58,925 nucleotides of DNA from Marinomonas foliarum (GTDB lineage: Bacteria > Pseudomonadota > Gammaproteobacteria > Pseudomonadales > Marinomonadaceae), in the NCBI RefSeq assembly GCF_003337275.1, contig NZ_QPJQ01000030.1, forward strand, positions 1 to 58,925, read 5' to 3'. Positions 25,980 to 35,091 of the stretch are shown in pieces. Each line of letters opens with the position of its first letter. Positions within the stretch are counted from its first letter, which is position 1. The notes under the pieces were generated by a model that did no database searches, was not told the origin of the DNA, and saw only the letters and a list, made by a program, of their open reading frames with translations. A program made the translations under genes and the position numbers.

Positions 25980-27083
25980 CTATTGAGAAAGATTGTTAGG
26001 CTCAGCAAACATAGCATTGTCCCATTCATGATAAATAAGTTGTTTTTTGGCATCGTCTGTTTGAATAAGCAGTTCTAAGCCAAGAGGAATTGGACGAAAA
26101 ATCCCATGTGGTAATTTACTCAATTCGTCTCGACTATATGGACCTTTAACCTTTGTACTTATTGGCGTAATACCTGATTGATTAGCAAGTACATGCTGCC
26201 CTTCTGGAGACAATAAGAGATCAATGAATCGCTTTGCCAATGTCGGCTGTTGAGCATCACGAGGAATAAATGCGGTGCGCATTATGATCGTCGTATAATC
26301 TGTCGGCATGATAGTTTTAATCCATGCATACTTTTGCGACCACTGATAGGAATAGGCACCAACAAGATTATAAGCGATGAATATCTGGCCTTTTAAAAGC
26401 GCATTTAGCATAGAGGAAGTATCCGTATAAAGCCGAGCTTGATGTCTCCCAAACGCTTCCAATAACCGACCATAACTACGGGATTGCTGACCGTCATAGG
26501 CCCATGTTAAGTAACCCAATCCAGATTGCTCAATATTAAATAAGCCCATTTTATCGTCTAACAGATAATTTTTATTCCGGATCAAATTCAATAACTGCTC
26601 ACGACTTTGAGGCAACACGTCTCCTGCCAGAATATCGCTGTTTATAGCTGTCACGATTGGTTCGTAAGTAAAACCAAATAACTCATTTCGCCAATGTGCC
26701 CCCTTGGGAACATTAACAAGCTCTGGCGAGTTATAAGCCAATGCGTAACCATCGTTTGCCAACTTAAACTGAAGATCCATCGCTGGGCTAAGCATAACAT
26801 CCGGTCTAACGTTAGGCAGAGATATAAATTGCTCATATAAATGACGAGTATTCGACTCCGTGTAATGAATGGCTACATTCGGATACTTTTCTTGGTATGC
26901 CCTAAACAATGGCTCAATTGCCTGATGATTTACAGCACCATAAATAGCGAGCACATCCTCTTGATGATTGGGTTGTTTATTCAAACTCGGGAAAGCGATA
27001 TAAGAATCTTGTCGCACTGCATCAGCAAACACCATACGACTAACCAAAATTAAACCAAGCCCTAACAGATAACTAACTTTCAT
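25980..27083 (-). CDS. Periplasmic substrate-binding protein linked to a two-component system
   Basis: 367-aa class-2 binding protein (iron/polyamine/phosphonate-type fold). Signal peptide YLLGLGLILVSRMVFA is cut before DAVRQD. DVLAIYGAVNHQAIEPLFRAYQEKYPNVAIHYTES and DVMLSPAMDLQFKLANDGYA are the lobe-1 motifs; LSPEGQHVLANQSGI is near the end. No ABC permease or ATPase gene is near. Instead it overlaps the upstream kinase gene by 11 bases. The simplest reading is a sensory receptor that presents a ligand to the TctE-like kinase, as PgtC-like proteins do. Ligand unknown. Confidence 0.85.
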   Translation of the reverse strand: MKVSYLLGLGLILVSRMVFADAVRQDSYIAFPSLNKQPNHQEDVLAIYGAVNHQAIEPLFRAYQEKYPNVAIHYTESNTRHLYEQFISLPNVRPDVMLSPAMDLQFKLANDGYALAYNSPELVNVPKGAHWRNELFGFTYEPIVTAINSDILAGDVLPQSREQLLNLIRNKNYLLDDKMGLFNIEQSGLGYLTWAYDGQQSRSYGRLLEAFGRHQARLYTDTSSMLNALLKGQIFIAYNLVGAYSYQWSQKYAWIKTIMPTDYTTIIMRTAFIPRDAQQPTLAKRFIDLLLSPEGQHVLANQSGITPISTKVKGPYSRDELSKLPHGIFRPIPLGLELLIQTDDAKKQLIYHEWDNAMFAEPNNLSQ

Positions 27084-28503
27084 ACGACAGTCCTTTTCGT
27101 TGGGGGAAAATGACTTCTACAATTAATCCGGTTGGCTGATTGTCTTTTAAGTGAAATCTAGCGTCATGGTGTTCCGCCACGTCTTTAGCAATAGATAAAC
27201 CGATCCCAGAACCTGATGCGAAATTGTCAGGACTACGATAAAAGTACTCGAAAATATGCTCCTTATCCTGATCCGATACACCCACTCCTTGGTCTCGAAT
27301 TTGTAGCACAATTAAGGGTACGGATTGCTCAAAAACAATCATTAACTCAACTTCAACCACACCGCCTTTTGGGCTGTATTTAATGGCATTTTCGATGATA
27401 TTTTGCAGCATTTGCTTGAGAGCAAACTCATCTCCGTTAATTGTTGCCTTTATATCTCCAACGTATTCAATCTCCACTTCCCGCTCTAAAGCCCAAACCA
27501 CCAGATCACGACAAGTCTCTTTGATCACATAGTCCAAAGACACAGGGCTAAAAGGATGACTCTGATAACGATGTGTCAACGTAGCGCGGCTAAGAAGCTG
27601 ATTGACCGTATTGGTCAATAGGTTACTACTTTCTAAAATATGCTGTAGCTGCTTTTGTCGTAACATTTCATCGGTTTCATCTATTGCGTTTTGCGCCTGT
27701 GAATTTAGGCCAGCCAAAGGCGTTCGGATCTGATGAGCCGCTTCTGCTGTAAAACGTTTTAGTCGATTTAACGTACTATCCAGCTGAGCCATAAAATAAT
27801 TAATACTTTTTAGTAAAGGAGCTATCTCACTGGGAACATTTGCATCTAAAGGAGACAGCTCTTGAGACGAGCGCTCTGTAATGGCTTGCTTGATCGTTTG
27901 CAATGGTTGCAATACTCGCCAAATAACGAAAAGCAATAAAAGTAACGTGATAAAGAAAAACAAAGTAACAAATTGCAGTGCCATTTGGCTGATTTCCGTC
28001 GCCGCTGCGCGCCGAGCATCTAATGTTTGGCCAACAATAATAAAAACATCGTTAACACTATCTCCCTCTAACAGGCGTTTCCCTAACGCAACAAAACGAA
28101 CCATCTCATCGCGATACATAGCTTCATAATAAATAGGAATAAATTTTTCTTTCTCGCTGGATTGCTGAAGCAACTGGGTAAACGGGATATTAGGAAGATC
28201 TTTGTAACCTGTCAGCACCTGATACTGTCCATTCATAATGGAATAAAACGCGCGGTCTGAGGTAGACAAGGCCAACGTCTCAAAGGCTGAGACTGGCAAA
28301 TCAATATAAACCCTAGCGTCTAAGATATTAATATTTTCAGCCATCTGCAAAGCAGACCCATATAGCAAACGGTCATACGACTCTTTCGCTGTTCGGTTCG
28401 CATAAACGTGAGCACTCCACAGAGCCAACACGTTGATGAAAATTAGTACCGTGGCTACCATAAGAATCAATTGTCGACGAATTGAGGTAGTCGCTTTAGC
28501 CAT
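27073..28503 (-). CDS. Sensor histidine kinase (TctE-like)
   Basis: 476 aa: TM1 (about 10-32), a periplasmic 2CSK_N-type domain (about 33-165), TM2 (about 170-195, LQFVTLFFFITLLLLLFVIW), and HAMP-like linker. The HisKA box is FTAEAAHQIRTPLAGLNSQAQ with the phospho-acceptor His near 250. MLQNIIENAIKYSP and GSGIGLSIAKDVA are the N and G boxes. It overlaps both neighbours (8 and 11 bases), so regulator, kinase and binding protein are one translationally coupled unit. It probably controls uptake of a carboxylate-type nutrient, given the TctE likeness and the nearby TRAP-TAXI genes. Confidence 0.92.
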   Translation of the reverse strand: MAKATTSIRRQLILMVATVLIFINVLALWSAHVYANRTAKESYDRLLYGSALQMAENINILDARVYIDLPVSAFETLALSTSDRAFYSIMNGQYQVLTGYKDLPNIPFTQLLQQSSEKEKFIPIYYEAMYRDEMVRFVALGKRLLEGDSVNDVFIIVGQTLDARRAAATEISQMALQFVTLFFFITLLLLLFVIWRVLQPLQTIKQAITERSSQELSPLDANVPSEIAPLLKSINYFMAQLDSTLNRLKRFTAEAAHQIRTPLAGLNSQAQNAIDETDEMLRQKQLQHILESSNLLTNTVNQLLSRATLTHRYQSHPFSPVSLDYVIKETCRDLVVWALEREVEIEYVGDIKATINGDEFALKQMLQNIIENAIKYSPKGGVVEVELMIVFEQSVPLIVLQIRDQGVGVSDQDKEHIFEYFYRSPDNFASGSGIGLSIAKDVAEHHDARFHLKDNQPTGLIVEVIFPQRKGLSYES

Positions 28504-29167
28504 GGTATTTTTCCAATAAGTAACCTAGGCCACGAATGGTTCGGATTTGAAGATCGCTGTTCTGTAGCGACTTTCTTAACCTTGTCATGTAAATCTCAAT
28601 CACACTGGGATTTGGGTTTTCATTAAAATTGTAGATGTGCTCGATCAAAGCTTCTTTACTTAACACGCGACCAGTGTGGCTCATCAGCACTTCTAACAAT
28701 CGAAATTCCCGTTGCTTTAACTCGATTAAGTGACCATCCACCATCACCGAACAGGACTGTAGGTCTAAACTGACATTACCGTACTCAATTGTATTATGGG
28801 CTTGCCCTTGGCTACGACGAAGTAAGGCCCGACAACGTGCTTCCAGCTCGCCAAAATCAACTGGCTTGGTCATATAATCATCCGCCCCTAGGTCTAGAAG
28901 TTCTATGCGATCTTTCATTTCATCACGGGCGGTCAACACAATAACAGGCGTGTTAGAATGCTTTTTTCGCAAGATCTGTAAGATTTGGTGGCCTGTTATA
29001 TCAGGTAAATTCAAATCCAACAGCATCAGGTCATATTCTTGCACAGCTAACATATGATTAGCTTGCAACCCTGTCTGGGCAAGATCAAGACCATGCCCCA
29101 TTCGACTGATTCTTTGGCTAATGGCTTCGCCTAAAATACGGTCATCTTCTACTACTAAAATACGCAT
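28496..29167 (-). CDS. OmpR-family response regulator (TctD-like)
   Basis: 223 aa. Receiver (1-115) with VVEDDR, phospho-acceptor Asp51 in LMLLDLNLP, the T/Lys switch (VLTARDE, DYMTKPV), then a winged-helix output domain (about 128-220, ELKQREFRLLEVLMSHTGRVLSKEALIEHIYNF). First gene of the regulator-kinase-binding protein unit. Probable binding site: the tandem repeat at 25929. The 292-base gap upstream (29168-29459) holds its promoter but no clear operator. Confidence 0.93.
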   Translation of the reverse strand: MRILVVEDDRILGEAISQRISRMGHGLDLAQTGLQANHMLAVQEYDLMLLDLNLPDITGHQILQILRKKHSNTPVIVLTARDEMKDRIELLDLGADDYMTKPVDFGELEARCRALLRRSQGQAHNTIEYGNVSLDLQSCSVMVDGHLIELKQREFRLLEVLMSHTGRVLSKEALIEHIYNFNENPNPSVIEIYMTRLRKSLQNSDLQIRTIRGLGYLLEKYHG

Positions 29168-29406
29168 GATGCTGATGCTCTTGTGACTCTTTTATTGTTA
29201 TAAGGCTGATTGAGTATGTGATGCTCCCTCTTGACTAGGGAATTTATCAATTTAGCCTATATTCCAATATGAATGAATGGGCTATCACTTCTATTAATGG
29301 ATTTGCTGAAAAATGAATACCGTGTATTCCTCAACAATAAAGGATTCTCTTGATCTTTGTCCTCCATTCTTCCTTTATCTGTCCATGTGCAAACTTATCG
29401 AAAACA

Positions 29407-29430
29407 CGTAAAGTAACTGACTGCTTTACG
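29407..29430 (+). promoter_or_regulatory. Inverted repeat upstream of eamA
   Basis: CGTAAAG / CTTTACG with a 10-base loop, 30 bases before the eamA start. It could be an operator or a leader hairpin. The rest of the 29168-29459 gap is AT-rich and otherwise unremarkable. Confidence 0.4.
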
Positions 29431-29459
29431 CCCCTTCATAATATGGTTAAGGACTAGAC

Positions 29460-30356
29460 ATGATTCGCAAAGATATGTTTTTGGCGCTTTTTATTATTGT
29501 AGCGTGGGGCTTTAACTTTATTGTGATGCGCTGGGGCTTAGATGAACTCACGCCAATGATGTTAGGCGGATTACGTTTTCTCGTTATTGGTATGATTGGT
29601 TGCTTCTTTTTCTCTCGACCGAACACGCCGCTGCTTTGGTGTATTGGTTATGCCTTGTCATTAAACTTTGGGCAGTTTGCCTTTTTATTCAGCGCCATGT
29701 CATTTGGCATGCCAGCAGGACTTGCTTCTTTGGTGCTGCAATCTCAGGCGATTTTCACCTTGCTATTCGCTATTTTATTGTTAAAAGAAGCAATACGACC
29801 ATATCAAGTACTCGCAATTGGCATTGCGATTGGAGGCTTGGCGATCATCGGCTTAGACAATGAAGATACCACCATGACAGCACTGGGATTCGGCTTAACC
29901 TTGGCAGCGGGATCTAGCTGGGCATTAGGTAATATTTTCACTAAAATTATCAGCCGCAAAGGCTACGATGCCAATCTAAATCTAATCGTTTGGTCGAGTT
30001 GGATTCCGCCAATCCCTTTCTTTATTTGTGCGTACTTCATTGATGGTGGCGCTGTCATGTGGAGCAATATAACTGAGTTAAGTTTTAAATCTATTGCTTC
30101 ACTTGCTTACCTGTCACTCTTTGCTACCTTAGCTGGGTATGGGATGTGGAGCTATTTATTGTCACGCTACCCTGCAGCAACTGTAGCACCATTGACCTTA
30201 GGCGTTCCGGTTGTGGGCTTAACATCAGCAGAAATATTTCTATCTGAAACAGTTAGCGCGATGCAATGGATGGGGATTTTCATCGTGTTACTTGGCTTGA
30301 TGCTGAACACATTTGGTGGCCGCTGGCTAAGAAAAGTTAACCAGCAAGCCGTTTAA
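29460..30356 (+). CDS. eamA: O-acetylserine/cysteine exporter EamA-like (DMT family)
   Basis: 298-aa drug/metabolite transporter with ten predicted spans and two EamA repeats. It follows E. coli EamA closely from memory: IRKDMFLALFIIVAWGFNFIVMRWGL, MLGGLRFL, FAQFAFLF-type (GQFAFLFSAMSFGMPAGLASLVLQSQ), LAAGSSWALGNIFTKII, WSSWIPPIPFF and PLTLGVPVVGL. Likely exports cysteine, O-acetylserine or related amino acids. It is transcribed alone and converges with the ion-channel gene. Confidence 0.88.
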   Translation: MIRKDMFLALFIIVAWGFNFIVMRWGLDELTPMMLGGLRFLVIGMIGCFFFSRPNTPLLWCIGYALSLNFGQFAFLFSAMSFGMPAGLASLVLQSQAIFTLLFAILLLKEAIRPYQVLAIGIAIGGLAIIGLDNEDTTMTALGFGLTLAAGSSWALGNIFTKIISRKGYDANLNLIVWSSWIPPIPFFICAYFIDGGAVMWSNITELSFKSIASLAYLSLFATLAGYGMWSYLLSRYPAATVAPLTLGVPVVGLTSAEIFLSETVSAMQWMGIFIVLLGLMLNTFGGRWLRKVNQQAV

Positions 30357-30367
30357 AACGCGAGGAG

Positions 30368-31198
30368 CTATTCTTTTTTATCTTGTTGCGCGTCGATTTT
30401 ATCAGCTAGGCGCGCCACTTGAGCTTGCAACTCTGAAATTTGAGTCACTAAGGCTTGGTGATGATTTTCTTGATTTTCGTGCTCTTCTTCTGCCGTTTCG
30501 CGTGTCATTACATCTAACACAACACCTACCATCATGTTTAAAAACACAAATGCGGTTAAGAAAATAAAGATGATGTAAAAGATCCAACTAAACGGGTACA
30601 CGTCCATAGTTTCGTACATGACATCCGTCCAATCCTCGAACGTCGCAACACGAAAGAGCGTCAGCATAGAAATCGCGATATCGCCCCAAAGCTCCTCGTT
30701 TACATGATGGAAAAAGATGGAACCAACCGCCGCAAAGATGTAAAAAATAATAAACATCAACAAGGCGATATAACCCATTTTGGGAATAGCCTTGAGCAAG
30801 GCGTTAATCAAGAATCGCAGATCAGGAATAATTGAAACCAGACGCAAAACACGAAACACTCGTAGCAAGCGTGCTACAAGAATCATCTCGGTCTCGGAAA
30901 TTGGCATCAAACTACCAGCTACAATAATAGTGTCGAAAATATTCCAAGGATCTTTAAAGAAATGACGTTTATCATCACAAGCAATGAAGCGCAGACTAAG
31001 TTCGACTAAGAAAAAGACGGTGATGAAATTGTCTAAGTAATTGATGGCTTTTTCAATGCCGTACGGTAAAGCATAGGTTTTGGCACCAACGGTGAGTGCC
31101 GCGACCACAATAATACTAATAATAAAGCCCTGAAACCACGCACTCCGCTCAATGCGCTTCATCATGGCAAACAAACTTCCAGAATGATCTATTTCCAT
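30368..31198 (-). CDS. Voltage-gated cation channel (BacNav-like)
   Basis: 276-aa single-domain six-TM channel that should assemble as a tetramer. S4 is ILVARLLRVFRVLRLVSII with regularly spaced Arg. The pore loop is LTLFRVATFEDWTDVMYET, where FEDWTD stands where NaChBac has LESWAS; the Glu-Asp pair points to a cation filter that could pass Na+ or Ca2+. After S6 (LTAFVFLNMMVGVVLDVM) an acidic stretch and a heptad coiled coil (about 235-275, VTQISELQAQVARLADKI) should zip the tetramer. Gating and selectivity are inferred. Confidence 0.88.
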   Translation of the reverse strand: MEIDHSGSLFAMMKRIERSAWFQGFIISIIVVAALTVGAKTYALPYGIEKAINYLDNFITVFFLVELSLRFIACDDKRHFFKDPWNIFDTIIVAGSLMPISETEMILVARLLRVFRVLRLVSIIPDLRFLINALLKAIPKMGYIALLMFIIFYIFAAVGSIFFHHVNEELWGDIAISMLTLFRVATFEDWTDVMYETMDVYPFSWIFYIIFIFLTAFVFLNMMVGVVLDVMTRETAEEEHENQENHHQALVTQISELQAQVARLADKIDAQQDKKE

Positions 31199-31314
31199 TT
31201 TCCCTACACCTAATATGCAATCTTAACGGCCCGAATCAAAGACAGGCTACGCCATATTAAGTTCATATCCGGCATAAGAAAAGCAGAAGTAGATTTAGAG
31301 GCCAGACTTGCAAG

Positions 31315-31590
31315 TTATGTACGTTTTACTCGCACGACTTTCATGATCTCTACAGGAATACCTGCGACCATTTCTTGAGCAGGATAATAAGTGAGGTTAA
31401 CGCGAGCACCGCGCAAAGTACGATATTTACCCTGACGTTTGAAACGAAAAGGAACGTCGTAGCCTTCGATCATCAAGGTATGTAGGACCCAATCCTCTTG
31501 GGGACGTTGGGCGTGGGATTTCACTTTCAGCGCATCCGAATGAATGAGCTCATCATTGTTTTTTAATAAGGACTCAGGATCAGATTTCAC
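31315..31590 (-). CDS. Conserved-looking small protein of unknown function
   Basis: 91-aa soluble, basic protein without signal peptide or membrane helix. A disordered N-terminus (about 1-30) is followed by a compact region rich in beta strands: WVLHTLMIEGYDVPFRFKRQGKYRTLRGARVNLTYYPAQ and a Val/Arg-rich end. I do not recognise the family. It lies between the channel and the MscS-like gene, same strand as both, with more than 80 bases on each side, so it is probably its own unit. Confidence 0.7.
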   Translation of the reverse strand: MKSDPESLLKNNDELIHSDALKVKSHAQRPQEDWVLHTLMIEGYDVPFRFKRQGKYRTLRGARVNLTYYPAQEMVAGIPVEIMKVVRVKRT

Positions 31591-31678
31591 TAGAGGCTTC
31601 TCTTCTTATCGATGAAAGCGTCTTAGTATGACACAAATATCCCAAATCTTAAAAAAACTGATCATTTTTTGTTCTAAA

Positions 31679-32245
31679 CTAAGCAGAATTGCCCTTACCT
31701 TCTACTTTATTTGCTGATGTAGTTGGGGTTTGAAATTGACTCATGGCTAAGGCAGTCTCTCGATTATCAAACCGCACGACGGCTTTTTGTAGAATCAAAC
31801 TATTAGGATACGTGACTACATCATTAGACAAACGCTGAATAATCACGTGAAAAGTCGAAATTTCTATAATTTGTCCAAGAATCTCATCGTCTTTATCGAC
31901 GACTTTAACCCAATCGCCGACCCGATAAGGGAAGCCAAAGAAGATAATCAAACTTGCGGTGATGTTGCTCAAAATAGACCATTGAGCAAATAAAGCCACA
32001 CCCACAACAGCAAATACCGATGAGAAAAATATAGCCAGTTGGCCGTAACCAATGCCCAGCACAATACAAACTAATAAAACAAAAATAGCCGTAAAGCCCA
32101 AATTAAGCATTTTCGACACATAAGTAATACGGACTTCATTGGCGTATTTTTTCTGTCCCAGAAGTGTCACACTGGACTTCAAGATACGAGAAACAATGAT
32201 ATACGCCACTACCAATAAAGCGATTAGGCCTATCTGTACTAACAT
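31679..32245 (-). CDS. Small MscS-family channel-like protein
   Basis: 188 aa. TM helices at about 2-20, 48-70 and 75-95 are followed by GFPYRVGDWVKVVDKDDEILGQIIEISTFHVIIQRLSNDVVTYPNSLIL, the MscS beta domain. It lacks the alpha/beta vestibule that follows in E. coli MscS (286 aa); the last 30 residues are low-complexity and probably disordered. It may be a minimal tension-gated channel or a regulatory relative. It is 21 bases after the AEC carrier gene. Confidence 0.85.
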   Translation of the reverse strand: MLVQIGLIALLVVAYIIVSRILKSSVTLLGQKKYANEVRITYVSKMLNLGFTAIFVLLVCIVLGIGYGQLAIFFSSVFAVVGVALFAQWSILSNITASLIIFFGFPYRVGDWVKVVDKDDEILGQIIEISTFHVIIQRLSNDVVTYPNSLILQKAVVRFDNRETALAMSQFQTPTTSANKVEGKGNSA

Positions 32246-32266
32246 ATCTTTTCTCCTAGGACTTAT

Positions 32267-33154
32267 TTATAGAACATAAAACAACACACAGGGAACAATC
32301 CCCACACTCATCAAATTACTGATTAACACAATCGACGCCACTTTATGAGGCTCTTGTTGATATAGCTCTGCCACCATGTAATTCAACACGGCTGGCGGTA
32401 AACAGGCGAAGATCAACAAATAAGCAAAATTCTCCGGTGACATACCAACGACGTAATACCAAATAACAGCAATAATCAGACCACTTAATGGACATAAGAA
32501 ACCACTTATCACGCCCAGTTTCCACTCACTAAAGTCCACATTGGTCATACGCACACCAAGCGCAAATAGCATCAGTGGAATTGCAATTTGCCCCATCATA
32601 TCCACAGACACTTTCACTGCTGGCATCACAGTCCAGCCTTGTAAACTCCAAATTAATCCCAGTATTGTGGCGATGATCATTGGCATTTTTACTACATTAA
32701 GAAGATTGGACTTTGGGTTTAACAAATACATACCCACCGTAAAATGCAGCAAGTTTTCAGTAAGAAATAACACCACGGCAATAGGTAACGCGGACTCACC
32801 AAACGCCAATACGATCAGTGGAATACCCAAATTTCCACTATTATTAAACATCATAGGAGGAACTAAAGTTTTAGGCGAAATTTTTAACCACTTGCACAAC
32901 GGCCAAACCAGTAAGCCTGAGCCCAATACAACCACTGTAGCCGCAATAATTAAGTCTACGTATAAAGCGATATGGAACTCTTTTGAGGCCATCACGGAAA
33001 AAATAAGAGCAGGGCAAAAAATGCTGATGTTTAAACGATTCGCCACCGTCATATCAGTAGGACGAACTCGCGCATAAAAAAAACCAACGAGTACAATACT
33101 TGCTAGGGGAAAAACAGTGTTAAATATTTGAGTAAATAGCGTAGAAGTGTCCAT
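32267..33154 (-). CDS. AEC-family (auxin efflux carrier-like) transporter
   Basis: 295-aa membrane protein with ten predicted spans in two halves, each opening with the family's FPLASIVLVGFFYAR / VSVDMMGQIAIPLMLFALG helices. PPMMFNNSGNLGIPLIVLAFG is the conserved crossover region. Bacterial AEC members move dicarboxylates such as malate; the substrate here is not visible. It is 79 bases after the second sugar-binding protein gene and may be co-transcribed with it. Confidence 0.88.
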   Translation of the reverse strand: MDTSTLFTQIFNTVFPLASIVLVGFFYARVRPTDMTVANRLNISIFCPALIFSVMASKEFHIALYVDLIIAATVVVLGSGLLVWPLCKWLKISPKTLVPPMMFNNSGNLGIPLIVLAFGESALPIAVVLFLTENLLHFTVGMYLLNPKSNLLNVVKMPMIIATILGLIWSLQGWTVMPAVKVSVDMMGQIAIPLMLFALGVRMTNVDFSEWKLGVISGFLCPLSGLIIAVIWYYVVGMSPENFAYLLIFACLPPAVLNYMVAELYQQEPHKVASIVLISNLMSVGIVPCVLFYVL

Positions 33155-33233
33155 TAATAGCCTCTATAACGAAGGCCGTTAGCTTAACGCTCTTGCCAAA
33201 AAAGACCAAGTGGCAATTCAGTCTCAATAAGGA

Positions 33234-34226
33234 TCAAGGTTTCTCAACCAGTACAGAAGGGATCAAAATAAAACGCTGAGCCACGTCTTTGCCTTTTAAC
33301 AAATCCATGCCGATCTCGATGGCTTTTTCCGCCATAGGTATGGGGCGCTGAACAGCGGTCGCAACCCAAGGGTTATCCTGTTGTTTAATAATATCAGTAG
33401 CAAAAGGCGCACCGTCAATCGACGCTAACACAAACTCACTGCGTTTGGCCTGTTGCGATGCCCGTAAAGCACCAAATGCTGTTGGATCGTTAATGGTAAA
33501 TACCGCATCGATATGATCATACTCTTCCATTAGATAGGTCATGGCCTCCATTCCGCCCTCGACACTGCCAGTGCCATTCATTCTGTCACTCAACAGGGTA
33601 ATATTTGGGTACTTATTTAAGGCTGATTTACAACCTGCAACTCGTTCTATAACAGACGATACTAAGACACCATTAATAATGACGAAGTTACCTTGGTAAC
33701 CGATTTTTTCGGCCAGTTTTTCACAGGCAATGACACCAGCTTGGACATTGTCAGTGGTAATAGTGGCATCTGCGCCTTGAGCATTTACGTCTACTGCAAT
33801 CACTTTAATACCGGCTCGTTGTGCTTTAGCGACAACGGCGGCAACCTTGTATTCATCCGCGGCGGTTAGGACGATCAAGTCGACTTTCTGCTCGATAAAA
33901 TCATTGATTTGACCAATTTGTCGCTGCCAATCGTAAGCATCTGAACGAATTAGCATCTTAACAGGCTCACCCGCTAACTCTTCCGCTTTTGCTGATACAG
34001 TCTCCACCAGCTGAACGAAATAAGGGTTCCCCAAATCAGCTACGCTAATACCAATCGATTTAAGGGGTTGAAGCTCTGAAGATTGTGGCTCTGAGGATTG
34101 AGAGGCCAATGGGGAAAGCGATACAGCAAAAATAGCAACAGCCAATAGGCTTGGCATTGGGCGATAGCCCTTCCAAAACTGTCGAGCTTTTATGAAACGC
34201 GACATTGACTGTTTAAATAGGCTCAT
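33234..34226 (-). CDS. Second sugar ABC substrate-binding protein
   Basis: 330-aa ribose/fructose-type periplasmic binding protein. The signal region is unusual: about 22 basic residues precede the hydrophobic core (MPSLLAVAIFAVSLSPLA), so the true start may be Met24. A Ser-Glu-rich linker (QSSEPQSSELQ) follows. KSIGISVADLGNPYFVQLVETV and VIAVDVNAQGADATITTDNVQAG are the family lobes. It is clearly diverged from the FrcB receptor at 36306. An extra receptor with the same ATPase and permease could widen substrate range; inferred. Confidence 0.88.
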   Translation of the reverse strand: MSLFKQSMSRFIKARQFWKGYRPMPSLLAVAIFAVSLSPLASQSSEPQSSELQPLKSIGISVADLGNPYFVQLVETVSAKAEELAGEPVKMLIRSDAYDWQRQIGQINDFIEQKVDLIVLTAADEYKVAAVVAKAQRAGIKVIAVDVNAQGADATITTDNVQAGVIACEKLAEKIGYQGNFVIINGVLVSSVIERVAGCKSALNKYPNITLLSDRMNGTGSVEGGMEAMTYLMEEYDHIDAVFTINDPTAFGALRASQQAKRSEFVLASIDGAPFATDIIKQQDNPWVATAVQRPIPMAEKAIEIGMDLLKGKDVAQRFILIPSVLVEKP

Positions 34227-34247
34227 AATATTTCCCCTGATGAAAGG

Positions 34248-34287
34248 CCGCTATTTTGCCCTACCTAACGGCAGATAAAAATAGCGG
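34248..34287 (-). other. Intercistronic stem-loop between frcA and the second receptor
   Basis: Inverted repeat CCGCTATTTT / AAAATAGCGG enclosing a smaller GCC/GGC stem. It has no clear T-run after it on the coding strand, so it may stabilise or punctuate the mRNA rather than terminate it. Confidence 0.55.
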
Positions 34288-34293
34288 TTTGAC

Positions 34294-35091
34294 TTAAGCC
34301 GCTTCTTCCTCTGACTCTCCAACCTCCATTGCACCTGTCATAATGGCAACAGCGTCAGACATAGTATGAGACTGAGGTGTCACAATCGCTGCGCGCTTAC
34401 CCAAACGATGGATGTGAATACGATCTGCGACTTCAAACACATGCGGCATGTTATGGCTAATCAAGATAATTGGTAATCCGCGATCACGAACCTCTTTGAT
34501 CAAGTTCAATACTCGGCGAGACTCTTTGACCCCAAGTGCTGCTGTTGGCTCATCCATGATCACCACCTTGCTGCCAAACAAAGCAGAGCGAGCAACCGCC
34601 ACACCTTGGCGCTGACCACCAGAAAGCGACTCAACGGCTTGGCTGATATTTTGAATAGTCATTAAGCCCAGCTCGGTCATTTTATCCTTAGCGCGGCGCT
34701 CCATTTCTTTCTTATCAAGCATGCGGAACACCGAACCCAAAATACCTGGCTTACGCAGCTCTCTTCCCAAGAATAAATTGTCCGCAATGTTTAATGCTGG
34801 TGATACCGCTAAATTTTGATAAACGGTTTCGATGCCTAACGCGCGAGCTTCCATTGGTGAAGAAAAATTCACAGGCTTGCCATCTAATAAAATTTCGCCT
34901 TCGTCTGGAATCAAAGCGCCAGACAAGGCTTTAATCAATGAGGATTTACCTGCACCGTTATCACCAATCACCGCTAATATTTCACCTGGGTAGAGTTCAA
35001 AGTCAGCATGATCAATGGCTGTCACACTGCCATAGCGTTTGACCAAATTCTTTGTTTGTAGCACTGGAGTTTTATCGTATTGTGCAGTCAT
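34294..35091 (-). CDS. frcA: Fructose-type ABC transporter ATPase
   Basis: 265-aa single-domain ATPase of the carbohydrate (CUT2) group, like FrcA and unlike the two-domain RbsA. Walker A GDNGAGKSS, signature LSGGQRQGVAVARSA, Walker B VVIMDEPTAALG and switch region ILISHNMPHVFEVADRIHIHRLGKRA (the FrcA-type tail) are intact. Its start touches the permease stop (shared base at 35091). Confidence 0.9.
   Translation of the reverse strand: MTAQYDKTPVLQTKNLVKRYGSVTAIDHADFELYPGEILAVIGDNGAGKSSLIKALSGALIPDEGEILLDGKPVNFSSPMEARALGIETVYQNLAVSPALNIADNLFLGRELRKPGILGSVFRMLDKKEMERRAKDKMTELGLMTIQNISQAVESLSGGQRQGVAVARSALFGSKVVIMDEPTAALGVKESRRVLNLIKEVRDRGLPIILISHNMPHVFEVADRIHIHRLGKRAAIVTPQSHTMSDAVAIMTGAMEVGESEEEAA

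Noticed and set aside
29168..29459. Search for a missed gene or RNA in the gap before eamA
   Set aside because: No frame with a ribosome site and no stable structure beyond the small CGTAAAG/CTTTACG repeat.
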